Source: Homalodisca vitripennis (taxonomy: Eukaryota > Arthropoda > Insecta > Hemiptera > Cicadellidae). Taken from it: a DNA stretch of 64,000 nt. The position numbers were made by a program, and so were the translations under genes. The stretch's first letter is position 1; every line of letters starts with the position of its first letter. Positions 25,405-34,539 of the stretch are shown here, piece after piece. The stretch lies in assembly GCF_021130785.1 (NCBI RefSeq), contig NC_060214.1, positions 49,351,001 through 49,415,000 of the forward strand. Reading direction: 5' to 3'. The notes beneath the pieces were generated by a model that saw only the letters and a list, made by a program, of their open reading frames with translations, had not been told where the DNA came from and did not search any database.

Positions 25405-25917
25405 CTATAAACGGAAAAAATGAAATTTTCTAACAATCACTCGAGAAGTCGGGGAGAATGTGAGTAAAACCGCATTCTTTTCACGAGGTTCTTCATTTAC
25501 TTTCTCCAAATGTACTATAAAATCATCAAAGATTTCAGGTTTAAAATCGTAGTCAAATTCAATGTCCAAATAGTGAAAGATTATAGGTAAAATCTTCTCA
25601 TAATAAACGCGTGTATTTAAACCTACAAACCTAATGTATTCTTTGAAAAGGAAAATAATTTTTTCAACGGTTCCAAGAGATAAGTAAAAATTTTTATTCT
25701 GTTTTCTAAATTCTGTAACAAATTGTGTTTGTTTTTTACCTCCATATTGCAATTTTGTAAGCAGATTATTCAAAATGTGTGTTAGTTTGTTTCGAAATTT
25801 CTTAGGTTTAGGTCTTTCGTAAAAAATTAAATTACAACCTCTACAAACTAAATATCTTTTATCGATAATTTCTCCTCTATTAGAACACTTGTAACAGTTG
25901 GCATTATACTCTTCCAT
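25405..25917 (-). CDS. Zinc-ribbon protein, possibly VLTF3-like late transcription factor
   Basis: An intact frame of 170 residues. The N-terminus has a zinc ribbon, CYKCSNRG (residues 8-15) and CRGC (about 25-28). A helical domain follows, with a basic KKQTQFVTEFRKQNKNFY stretch and EYIRFVGLNTRVYYEKILP. A zinc ribbon followed by a helical domain with a YY-x-K/H-I-L/I motif recalls the viral late transcription factor VLTF3 of nucleocytoplasmic large DNA viruses. That resemblance is by eye and unproven. The gene is divergent from the small gene at 25935, with 17 bases between the starts. It is conserved in copy 2 (58503-59014), so it is a genuine gene of the element. Confidence 0.75.
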   Translation of the reverse strand: MEEYNANCYKCSNRGEIIDKRYLVCRGCNLIFYERPKPKKFRNKLTHILNNLLTKLQYGGKKQTQFVTEFRKQNKNFYLSLGTVEKIIFLFKEYIRFVGLNTRVYYEKILPIIFHYLDIEFDYDFKPEIFDDFIVHLEKVNEEPREKNAVLLTFSPTSRVIVRKFHFFRL

Positions 25918-25934
25918 TTTTACAAAAAGAATAA

Positions 25935-26178
25935 ATGGAAGGTATGGAACTAACTCTGCCGAGATATAAATTTTTCAGCGCAAATGTTTATGTTTATATT
26001 TCAACTACCGAGATAAAAAGAAATGATTTTATTTTATTATTTAACTATTTAGGATATTTTGTCTATGATTACAAAGATTATTCCGGAAGAAATCGTGATT
26101 TTTCATCAGCGAAAAGAGTATATTTTTAAAGTTTTAGAAGGAATGAAAGAGAACAATATGAACATCATTAACTACTGA
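25935..26178 (+). pseudogene. Small conserved Polinton protein, frameshifted (copy 1)
   Basis: The frame begins MEGMELTLPRYKFF in an AATAAATGG context. It runs in register with the intact 80-residue homologue at 59039-59281 until an extra A near 26115 shifts it into a stop. The protein is rich in Tyr and Phe and has no recognised domain. Its 3' end overlaps the end of the capsid gene on the other strand. Confidence 0.7.
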
Positions 26179-27360
26179 ATTTCTCTAATATCGTTCTTAA
26201 TCACATCATAGGCTAAAAATTTCTCAGAAACCACAACCACATAACAAATTGCGTTTGTAACAGCATTTTGAAAATCCATATTGATAATTATATCGTTCTT
26301 TGAAGCAGAAATATTTGTCAAACTCTTTGTTGTATCAATGACATAAATAGGTCTATTCGCTAAAAATTCTTTAGGATTATAATACATTTCCATATTTTTG
26401 TAGTAAACTTTCTTAAAATCTTGATACATCTGATACATGATTCTGAAAAGACCTCCTGAAATGTTTAAATTTTGTAATTCATCTGGATAATAAGAACCGT
26501 TCAATTTTACTCTGATATTTTTTTACATTCAAACTATCAAACTTTGAAGGATTTTTTCTCTTGATTATTCTGTCTATCTGTTTGAAAAACCTATAATAAC
26601 AAACTTAGGATTGAAGATATTTCTATAAATATTTGTGATATCGAACGAATAACTTGTTCCGGAAATAACTTTTTGCTCAATACATTGCCAATCTAGAAAA
26701 TTAAACATAATGTTTTGAGATTTTGTAATTTCATCAATCAACTGAATTTTACTCGTGGTTTTGTAATAAATCATCGGAAACTCTAATGAAAAACTCGTTA
26801 ATTGTAATTTTGCCATCAACAGGCATGACATTTCCAGTTGCAGTCTTCAGAATCACATCATCGTCTTCAGCTCTTATGAAACTAATGTAAAATCCACCTT
26901 TATAGATTGGAAAATTTACATTTTCAAAGAATCCTAAGCCGAAATGTGCTAAATCACCGACCGCTTCAAATTGTCCAAATTTAAAAGTTGATTCAAAACT
27001 GGAAAATACATCACTTTTGGAATAACAAATGGTTCCTTTAATAGTGCTTAATTGGCCACAGTTTTCGACTTCTTCTATCAATTTATTGTGTTTTCTTACT
27101 TCAATCTTAGAAAATAAAAACGGTATAAAATTATCGATTAATCTAACATTATCAGTTTCCAAGATATGCTTGACCATCTTGTTTTGTTAAAGTTCCCAGA
27201 AATATAAAAACTGGAAGTTAGACGAGCAAAAGTTATCTCCAAAATCAATATTAAACTCAGTTCTTTTATTCGGTTCATTCAAATGTTGTTTACTAATTGG
27301 ATAGAAATTTTTAAACTCCGCCCTTTCAATATCACTAGCATATTTTCTGTAGTCCGCCAT
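26172..27360 (-). pseudogene. Major capsid protein (double jelly-roll type), frameshifted (copy 1)
   Basis: The gene starts at 27360 (MADYRKYASDIERAEF) in an ATTAAATGG context and ends at 26172, about 395 codons. Segments such as NVRLIDNFIPFLFSKIEVRKH and CGQLSTIKGT match the pattern of Polinton/adintovirus hexon-like capsid proteins, as do the position next to other virion genes and the length. Several single-base insertions relative to copy 2 (near 27165, 27195, 27205 and in the C-terminal third) break the frame. It would form the icosahedral shell. The assignment rests on family pattern and context. Confidence 0.75.
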
Positions 27361-27458
27361 TTAATAAGAGAAAATTTAAACATCATGTATAAGAAAGATA
27401 TCATTTTTTCATCGATCTAATGTACGTTTATAAGAAAAGATATAAATTTTAGTCATTT

Positions 27459-27860
27459 TTAATGATCTACTTCGTCATATTCGGGATTCTCTTCCTTAAA
27501 TTTTGCGATCTCGGTCACATATTTCAATAAAATCTGCACAGGATAGTAACCGCTATCTATAATATTGTTCCAATCAACTGTATCTTTATTTTCATCCAAA
27601 AATTTTATACTCAAGTGTTGATAGAGACAAAGAACAGACATATGATCTTTTAATTGATAATGTATATTTTCTTGAATGAACTCTGGGGACAGATTTTGAT
27701 ATTTTGCATTGTTATAACCAATTCAATTTGTTTACGTATAATCTCATCATATCTTCGGATAATTCATATTTTTGAGAAATGTCATCCCAAATGTTCTTTT
27801 TTCAAATCTCTTTCGTGTTGCATTATAAAAAAGATCGAAAGCACTGTAATGTCCCGCCAT
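27459..27860 (-). pseudogene. Protein with W..I...Q.LS repeats, frameshifted (copy 1)
   Basis: Homologue of the intact 132-residue protein at 60583-60981. The start context is the same (TAAATAGAGAGATGG). Indels near 27720 and 27790 disrupt the N-terminal half, while the C-terminal 60 residues remain open and nearly identical to copy 2. Confidence 0.75.
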
Positions 27861-27884
27861 CTCTCTATTTATTAAGAAAAAATT

Positions 27885-28029
27885 TCAAGTTTTTATAAAT
27901 TGGCTCTTTTTAGCGTTACATTCAGCACATTTTCCAGAAATTCTTTTAAACTCCATTGATATTTGCATAGTATTTTATATCATTTGTTGCAGTTTTTTCT
28001 TTACATCTCACACAGTATATGAGCGCCAT
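27885..28029 (-). pseudogene. Short zinc-ribbon protein (DUF5679-like), frameshifted (copy 1)
   Basis: It begins MALIYCVRCKEKTATND, the first CxxC of a 47-residue zinc ribbon. One extra base after codon 27 brings a stop in frame. The second CxxC (CAEC) is still present downstream. The intact version is at 61010-61153. Confidence 0.8.
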
Positions 28030-28045
28030 TTTTTTAGGGAAAAAT

Positions 28046-28956
28046 TTATCGTGCATAAAACCCTACGAGAATACCTATTTCAGTAAGATCTTCCTCGAAC
28101 TTATTAATTTTTTCTTCTAATTTTTGAAATTTGACAGCATAAGAATCATTGTATTCAACAAATTTATGACCAATATTCTCAAAAGTTTTCGTAGCATCTA
28201 AACTAAACTTATCAAAAGACTCTTTAAAATTAGTAAGTTTTTCATTAATTTCACCAACATTGTCTACTGATCTTCTATTTCTGGCTTCTAACTTGTCATA
28301 GACTTCTGTTGTAAAATCTTTAACATGCTGTTTATGATTCTCATAATTTTGTTTTAGTTCATTAAACATTTTAATAGGATCTTCTAATTGAATCATTACA
28401 ACAACATCAAAAGGATTAATTCCTTTACTAACACTGCTAATTCTTTTTCCTTTAAAATCTAAGGCATTTTTAACATTCGGATCATGTAAATCAACAATAT
28501 CGATGTTTTCTGATAATTTTAGAGGTTTTAAAATTTGTTCTTTAACAACAACATCATGTTTGTCAATACCAGGTCGAACACCGACAATTCTTTTTTTATT
28601 AGCCAAACTAACATAATTCTTTTCAACTTTGATCGCTTCAGTAATTTTAATCAGCTTTTTCAATATGAGACATTAAATTGGTAAATAATTTTTTTTACAC
28701 CATCATCGACTTCTTTTTCCAATGTTTTTATTTTATCAGCAACTTCATTTGAACTCATGAAATTTGCAAGTTTGTTATCATATTCTGCTTTAAAATCTTC
28801 AATCTCGACAGCAAACATATCTGAATCTGGAAGGGTTTGTAATAAATTTTCTAACTTGTTATCAAACTCATTTCTCAAACTATCAAAATTGAAACTATTA
28901 TCTACATTTTGAATAATTTGTGTACCAAATACGTCAAAAATATTTTGTGAATCCAT
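28046..28956 (-). pseudogene. Coiled-coil fibre-like protein, frameshifted (copy 1)
   Basis: It starts at 28956 (MDSQNIFDVFGTQI), overlapping the end of the protease gene by 23 bases, and ends at 28046. It has an N-terminal coiled coil. Two repeats of the type KRI..V..GI...DVVV..Q (NKKRIVGVRPGIDKHDVVVK and GKRISSVSKGINPFDVVVM) recall the linker repeats of viral fibre and tail proteins. Two indels (near 28655 and 28690) shift the frame. The last 80 or so codons differ completely from copy 2, although the upstream part is almost identical. A role as the particle's fibre or attachment protein is inference from architecture. Confidence 0.7.
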
Positions 28957-29801
28957 ATTTATTAAGCAATAATTTGTTAACAACTTCTTTAAAATCTTTA
29001 CCATTACTCAGTTCATTCAAAACAAAAACACATAAATGACCACAAATTGGGGGATCTTTGTAGTCTTGAATTTGAGAATCGTTATAATAAACGTTTGATT
29101 TTTTTCAAATATTTAATCAATTCTATAGGTGGTTTGTCCTCAATTCTTCCATACGAATCAAAATAACATGCATTCTTATCATTTTTATAATAACAAATCC
29201 AATGTGTTCCACTTCCCATAATCGAGTCTAAATTCACAATTCCACATTCAAATTTCTTAACTTTTTCAGGTAATGTATCTCTCATGAAGATTCCTCTAAA
29301 ATGTTTAATATTTTTGCAGATTTCTTCCAATTCTCCGAATGTTAAAGGTTTAAATTTTTTTTTATGTTTGATTTCACGTAATTCAAAGTTTTTTTCATCT
29401 AATCCAGATCCTGTAACATCTTCCAACTCTTTATCTAACCAATTTAAAATGTTTCGAACAATAGGAATCACATCCTTTTTAACGATTGGAGCAGCTTTAC
29501 GAACATAAGGAACAACATTTTTAACAACTGGAATATTTTCTCCAAAATCTAATAAATCTTTCAAAAGTCCACCATTTTTAAGTTCTTTCAACTGATTATA
29601 AGAAAATTCTATTCTGGTTCCTTTATTGTTTTTCTTATGTTTTTCGAGTTTATTGTATTGTCTATTTGTTAAAAATATCTTATCTTCGCCATTTTTTAGT
29701 TGATCTATTTTAAATTGAATTACTAACGGGTATTTTTCTTCTTAAAAGCGGATTTTATTTTTTCTTTCTGATTTTTGCTGAAATTTAACATTCACCTCCA
29801 T
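28934..29801 (-). pseudogene. Core protein plus adenain-type cysteine protease, frameshifted (copy 1)
   Basis: The N-terminal part (from 29801) is basic, with NRQYNKLEKHKKNNKGTRIE and VIPIVRNILNWLDKELEDVT. It leads through a GSGL motif into an adenovirus-type protease. That domain has a His in GSGTHWICYY, an Asp in YFDSYG, and, after a one-base frameshift near 29105, the Gln and the Cys of the CGH block (about 29040). Unlike copy 2, the core and protease parts are in one frame here. The protease would mature virion proteins. The shift before the catalytic Cys makes this copy inactive unless it is a sequencing error. Confidence 0.88.
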
Positions 29802-29809
29802 TTATATAG

Positions 29810-30768
29810 TTAAAATTTCAAGTTCTCTTCGATTCCCATTCCTAGTTTTCTCTTCAAAAACATTGCTCCAGCTGTTGGAAAGCGCAACAAATCTTTCACC
29901 TAAACTAGCATCTTTTGATAAAAATCTATCCATTGCCTTATCTTGCAAAACTTTATCTGCGATATGTCTGGAATTTGTGTCTCTATGTTTTTGCATAAAA
30001 AATATCGTGTTCCATAGCAGCTTGATCTAATTTATTCACACCAGGATCTCCTCTTTTTAGTCTTTTTTCGAGTTTTGTGCCAGGCCCCAGATACTGATAA
30101 GTTGGTACGTGTAATTCAAAAGGTAAATTGTTGATAAAATCATTCAAAAGTCCACTACCCTTAATCATAGATGAACTTATTGCCGGCAAAATTCGTTTTA
30201 AATATTTAATTCCATCAGGTTTTTCAATCATTTCGTCAAGTTTGTTCGAAATAAAATCTTTAATTGCTTTCTTTTCATTCAAAAAATTGTTATTTCCAGC
30301 CTTCTCTTGAGCATAAATATAAATAATAATTTCCATCGAGTTTTGTCAAATCGTTGATATATCTGTACTCAATCTTATTATCACTGTATTTTCTTACACC
30401 TGATCCTTCGATTCGTTTTTTCCCAAATTGGTTTTAATCAAATTGAGATATTTTTTACCTTTACTTGACTTTGGTTTCCTAGTTGATGGATCATTATTTT
30501 TGTAAATTGAATCAGATTTCCATAGAATTTCAGTATACTTTTTCAAGTCTTCTTCAGAATATAAACCGTCTTTTGGAACATCAGTGCCTGTTAATAATCT
30601 CCATAAACCCTGAGTACATTCGTACATTTTTTTCATTAATAACTATGTCATTATGTTTCAAAATTTACGGGCAAATTTCCAATCATAAAAACTTTTCTTT
30701 TTTCTATCCCAATACAAACCAAATTTATCATCCTTCGCTCTAGGAAGGAATTTTCTACCAATTTTCAT
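29810..30768 (-). pseudogene. Virion protein with parvovirus-type phospholipase A2 domain, frameshifted (copy 1)
   Basis: About 319 codons from 30768. The N-terminal part has a LWRLLTGTDVP...YSEEDLKKYTEIL block that I associate with arthropod Polinton proteins. The C-terminal part carries a phospholipase A2 domain with the calcium loop YLGPG and the catalytic His-Asp pair in MEHDIFYAK. Two GSG motifs, one before the middle segment and one in SMIKGSGLLND, mark possible protease sites. In parvoviruses this domain helps the particle cross an endosomal membrane, and a similar role is inferred here. Frameshifts occur near 30655, 30425 and 30000. Confidence 0.88.
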
Positions 30769-30804
30769 CAATTATTATATCCGTTGTTCCAGGACTTATT
30801 GGTT

Positions 30805-31135
30805 TCAAACTATGGTAGAGTCTTCAATGATTCGAGGTCTAAATGGTGTTGAAGATGGTAATTTTGGCAATTCAAACTCAGATTCTGGTATCGAAAATAT
30901 CGGCAAACTGTCGTACAACTGGAACCAAATTCATTAAATTTTGATTATCGCTTAAAACATTTATCAATTTTGCCCTCAACAGCATTTTTTATTGCAGAAG
31001 TTTACAGGTTGATTGATTTTTTGAATAAATTTCTTGTTCTTTTTCATCAATTCGAATCTGTTCTTTAAATTCTTTGATTAATTTCTTTTCTATTTGATCA
31101 AGTTTTTTCGCTTCTTCTGAAGTTACGTTCGCCAT
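30805..31135 (-). pseudogene. Hypothetical Polinton protein, charged coiled-coil start, frameshifted
   Basis: It starts at 31135 (MANVTSEEAKKLDQIEKK) in an AATAAATGG context. The first 45 residues are highly charged and helical. After indels, the other frame gives a proline-rich end (LPKLPSSTPFRPRIIED). No family was recognised. The position between the PLA2 protein and the ATPase suggests a virion or assembly role. Confidence 0.5.
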
Positions 31136-31149
31136 TTATTTAGGAACAT

Positions 31150-31262
31150 TTTGAAAACGTGAACACGAAACGTAAAACATAAACGTGGAAACGTAAAAAC
31201 GTGAACACGAAACGTAAAAACACGAACGTGAAACACGAACCGTAAAACGTGGAACGTGAACA
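31150..31262. repeat. GAACACGAAACGTAAAA minisatellite inside the Polinton
   Basis: The plus strand is built of variants of CGTGAACACGAAACGTAAAA, with at least five degenerate units and ACGT recurring every 8-14 bases. On the minus strand the array lies inside a short open frame (31336-31136) that reads repeated SCSRFYVS-like units. It is much less AT-biased and simpler than its surroundings. Confidence 0.85.
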
Positions 31263-31430
31263 GATTTACCTGTTTTTCTGTTATTTTCCATAATGTAAAA
31301 TAAAAAGTAAAGATAATGTAAAAATAATTGTAACAAATATTTTAATCAAGTAGATTTGTCAGACCACTGAACAGCATTTATATTAGAAAATTTATTCAAA
31401 TATTTACCATTTTTAGGCTTCAAAGTTAGA

Positions 31431-32038
31431 TTAATAGTTAAAAATCCGTAGTCCTTCTTTCCAAATTTTATCACATAATTCATTAAAGTAGTTAAAACTC
31501 ATATCAGATCCCACATAATTGTTGTAAATCTTTCTCGAATAGTAATCATCTTGCTTAAAAATACACAACATATTCAGGTTATTTCTTATAACTTGTTTAT
31601 CAACCTTTGAAAAGCATTGAGAAAGATAGATACAGGATATATTTTTGTGACGAGACATTACGAAATATTCCTTGATAACGTCTTGATTTTCCAAAATACA
31701 ATCATCAAAAACGATTAAAGAATTCGGTTTACATTCGCTTAATGGAACTATGTCCCTCGGAAGCATTATAAAAATGTGATATTTCTTTGCTTAAGTTTCT
31801 TCTCAATATTTTTGAATCTTTGTTGTAACTTTTTGTATACGTCTTGTTCTAAAGATTTACTAAAAACATACAAATTGGAATAAGGAATCAACCTATTGTA
31901 GATAAAATTCAATAATAAAGTTGTTTTTTTCCACATCCACTTGAACCAAACAATTAACAATCTGATTGGTTGATCTTTCTTATTTTCTTCAAACGTTTGA
32001 AGTTTTATCTGATCTTTTTGCTTGAAAAATTTCTCCAT
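31431..32038 (-). pseudogene. DNA-packaging ATPase (A32/FtsK-HerA type), frameshifted
   Basis: It starts at 32038 (MEKFFKQKDQIKLQTFEENK). A P-loop lies near 31940-31960 but is put out of frame by a one-base change within the glycine-rich stretch. The Walker B strand SLIVFDDC is at about 31715. Downstream comes SRHKNISCIYLSQCFSKV, then VIRNNLN, as in viral packaging ATPases. The end GLRIFNY is at 31434. It would pump the genome into the capsid. It is divergent from the gene at 32052, with only 13 bases between start codons. Confidence 0.87.
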
Positions 32039-32054
32039 TTAAATAGCGAAAATG
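32035..32054. promoter_or_regulatory. Shared bidirectional start region with TTTAAAT
   Basis: Between the ATPase start (minus, 32038) and the capsid-associated gene start (plus, 32052) lie only 13 bases, including the self-complementary TTTAAA. It therefore places a TAAAT immediately upstream of the ATPase start and 8 bases upstream of the plus-strand start. Confidence 0.5.
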
Positions 32055-32798
32055 AAGCTGTTCAAGTTGACTTCAGAAAGCTCTCAATTATTTTTAAACT
32101 TGGAACATCCTATACACTTAGAGGAAGAATCAAATTTTTTTATCGGTTTTAAGCGGTTTTTATTCTGACAATTTTGTAATAAATATTAGTGAAAGTTCTC
32201 CTTATTGTATAGGATTTAGTGAGAAGAACATAACAAAAATATTATGGTTTAAACAAAGGATATTATACTTTCGATCAAAATAAAAAATTCCCTTAAAAAA
32301 AATTATCTGAAAACATTCAAACAATCAGATAAATCTTTAAACTTTGACGAAAACAAGTTTGAAATGCAAAAAAATTATCTCTCTAATAAAATTCAAATAA
32401 AATCACCAGTAAGAATAATGTTTTCAGCAATTATTGTAGATTGTATTAGGGTTTGTTCAAGAAACTATTGAGCCAAATCAGGTATATTTAGGACATAAAA
32501 CGCCAAAATTTACACCGTTTGATGTAATTGAAGTACATTGTAATCTCGTTGAACCTAGTTTTGAAAATCATACCGAACATCTTCACAAAGAATCTGAAAT
32601 TTTGTACACTTTTTTTTCCAAATGTTGCTTATGGATCAAAAATTAGTGAAAAAAACCGAATGAAATAGACTATATTCCAATTAGAAAAAAATATTAAAAA
32701 GAATTCAAAAAATCGTTCTATCTATACAAGACTCTGAGGGAAATTTATTAAATAATGAGAGTAAAACAACAATATATTTAAGATTGAAAAAGGAATAA
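32052..32798 (+). pseudogene. Conserved Polinton virion protein (minor capsid/penton candidate), frameshifted
   Basis: It starts MKLFKLTSESSQLFLNLEHP. In later frames it shows NVAYGSKISEKPNEIDYIPI (about 32620-32680) and IVLSIQDSEGNLLNNESKTT with YLRLKKE at the end (32798). The final block (a QD..G.L......T.YLRLK pattern) is one I associate with a conserved gene in arthropod Polintons, often next to the ATPase. At least four indels break the frame. A minor capsid or penton role is inference from position. Confidence 0.6.
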
Positions 32799-32829
32799 AA
32801 ATGAGTTGATGATGATGACAAAATTCAAT

Positions 32830-32940
32830 ATTTTTACTTAAAAAACAAGGGGCTATTCGAATGGCCCCTTAACAATCTTCATCCTGACACTGTTTTTATC
32901 AATGAATCTGGCCTTTATTCTCGAAATAAAAATTACTAGT
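32830..32940 (+). pseudogene. BRO-N domain fragment
   Basis: The sequence just upstream of the next gene reads LTIFILTLF/FINESGLYSRNKNY in shifting frames. The INESGLYS block is the signature of the BRO N-terminal domain. Only this part of the domain remains. It is probably the tail of a first BRO gene deleted next to the second. Confidence 0.6.
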
Positions 32941-32960
32941 TAAATTTCTTTTCTATCTAA

Positions 32961-33778
32961 ATGGAATCAGTTGTAGACCTGCTTAATAATCAACTTAGAT
33001 TTGAAAACAAACATATTTTTACGATTGTGGATAAAAATAACGAATTTTGGTTTAAAGCTAAAGATGTTGCAGAAATTCTAGAATATGAAAATACGAAACA
33101 AGCAGTTAGAGAGCATGTTGATAATGATGATAAATTATCATATTCTGAAATAAATAAGGTGGGTCATTCGATTGCCCAAACCTTCTAACTTTCAAAAAAA
33201 TACTATTTTCAATCAATGAATCAGGACTTTATTCTTTAAATTTTGAGATCACATAAAAAAGAGGCAAAAATCTTCAAAACTTGGGTTACAAAAGAAGTTT
33301 TGCCCTCTATTAGAAAACTTGGTGAGTACAAACTTGAAAACAAGATTAAATATTTAGAGGATGAAGTAAAACACTTGCAAATTAAAGATGAAACCAAAAC
33401 GGAAATAATCGCAAAACAAAGTGTAAAAATTGACTTGATGAAAACCAGACCTTGTTTGTAAAGATTTTGATAAGAAAAAAACACCATGTTTTTTGTGTTA
33501 ATTAAGAAGAATCACATGTGGGAATGGCCTTATTACGTTATCAGAGCTCAGAAACGAGAAAATACCAAACCGATTAAAACATCTAAAAATAAATTATCCT
33601 GAATTAGAGATTTTGTTCATTGATGACGAACCAAATTCTATCAATCTCTACAACAAAATGAAAGAATCTTTGAATATTTTATAACAACGGAAATCATTTT
33701 ACTACAAATATGGCAGAATCTCGACTGATTTATAGAATATCTAAATTACACGATGAAAATGTTACTACATTTTATTAA
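32961..33778 (+). pseudogene. BRO-family protein (Bro-N plus DUF3627-like C-terminus), frameshifted
   Basis: It starts in a TCTAAATGG context (MESVVDLLNNQLRFENKH). The N-terminal BRO domain has FWFKAKDVAEILEY, an INESGLYS-like block near 33220, and AKIFKTWVTKEVLPSIRKLG at about 33265. A coiled stretch follows. The C-terminal part (HMWEWPYYVIRAQKR, then INLYNKMKESLNIL) looks like the DUF3627 domain found after Bro-N in insect viruses. BRO proteins bind DNA and are common in baculoviruses, entomopoxviruses and iridoviruses. About four frameshifts are present. Confidence 0.88.
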
Positions 33779-33779
33779 A

Positions 33780-34107
33780 CTCTCGAATTATGATATTTTT
33801 GTTTTGTAAATGTTTAGCATAACTAGGTAACCATTGTAGAATTCTTTTTTCATATTCACAAGGCATTTCGTTTTTTATAACTTTCGCTGAAAATTTTTTT
33901 AGGCACAATCTTTGCAAAAAGCATATTTTTCTATCTTTACTATACTGCCAGTTATTAAATTCAGAAATATTTTTAATTTCTTTACAAAAAGTAACACTTT
34001 TTCTCTTCTAAAGTTAATTTGTTTATTTTATCATATCATATTTCCTTACAATAACAGTCTTTTCTATTCTCTTCTTGACACTTTGTACATTTCTTTTGAG
34101 ACTCCAT
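33780..34107 (-). pseudogene. Cysteine-rich zinc-finger protein, decayed paralogue
   Basis: It starts MESQKKCTKCQEENRKDC after TATAAATGG. It is clearly related to the next gene (34197-34530): same start, KLTLEEK block and CAKIC-like spacing. Several stops and indels are present. Confidence 0.65.
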
Positions 34108-34196
34108 TTATATAGAACAAATTATTACACGATGAAAATGTTAAAACTCTTGAATTATGATATTTTGTTTGTAAATGTTTTTGATAATTATTTAAC

Positions 34197-34530
34197 TCAT
34201 TTTATAGTTCTTCCACATTCACATTGAGTATCTTCATAATATAATCTATGGTGATTCTTCTTTACACAATCTTTACAATATGAGTCTTTCTTATCTCTAC
34301 TATAGTGATGACTATTAAACTCTGAAATTTTTTTAGTTTCTTTACATTTAAGACATTCTTTCTCTTCCAAAGTTAATTTTTCTATTTTTATCATACAGCT
34401 TCTTTATGATATCTTCCCTATAACAATCTTTACAATTATAATTAATTCCATCTTTTCTATTCTTATCTTTATAAAATTCTTCAAAACCTTTTAATTCTTT
34501 GCACATTGAACATTTCTTTTGGGCCTCCAT
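34197..34530 (-). pseudogene. Cysteine-rich zinc-finger protein, one frameshift
   Basis: The first part (34530-34348) reads MEAQKKCSMCKELKGFEEFY with CKDC further on. The second (34394-34197) reads CLKCKETKKISEF, CKDC and CECGRTIK. The C..C...(F)...DG/DS...C..C pattern occurs twice, then a final CxC. Short proteins of this build occur in phages and large DNA viruses and are thought to bind zinc. The start codon lies directly after the integrase stop. Confidence 0.7.
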
Positions 34531-34539
34531 TTATATAGA
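34527..34539 (-). promoter_or_regulatory. TCTATATAAATGG start-site motif (example)
   Basis: The minus strand reads TCTATATAAATGG across the integrase stop and the start of the zinc-finger gene at 34530. The paralogue at 34107 has the identical 13 bases, so both copies kept it while the coding part decayed. Confidence 0.5.

Noticed and set aside
31136..31336. 66-codon frame over the minisatellite as a genuine gene
   Set aside because: Most of it is translation of the tandem repeat; its only good start lies outside the array and no homologue is visible in the window.
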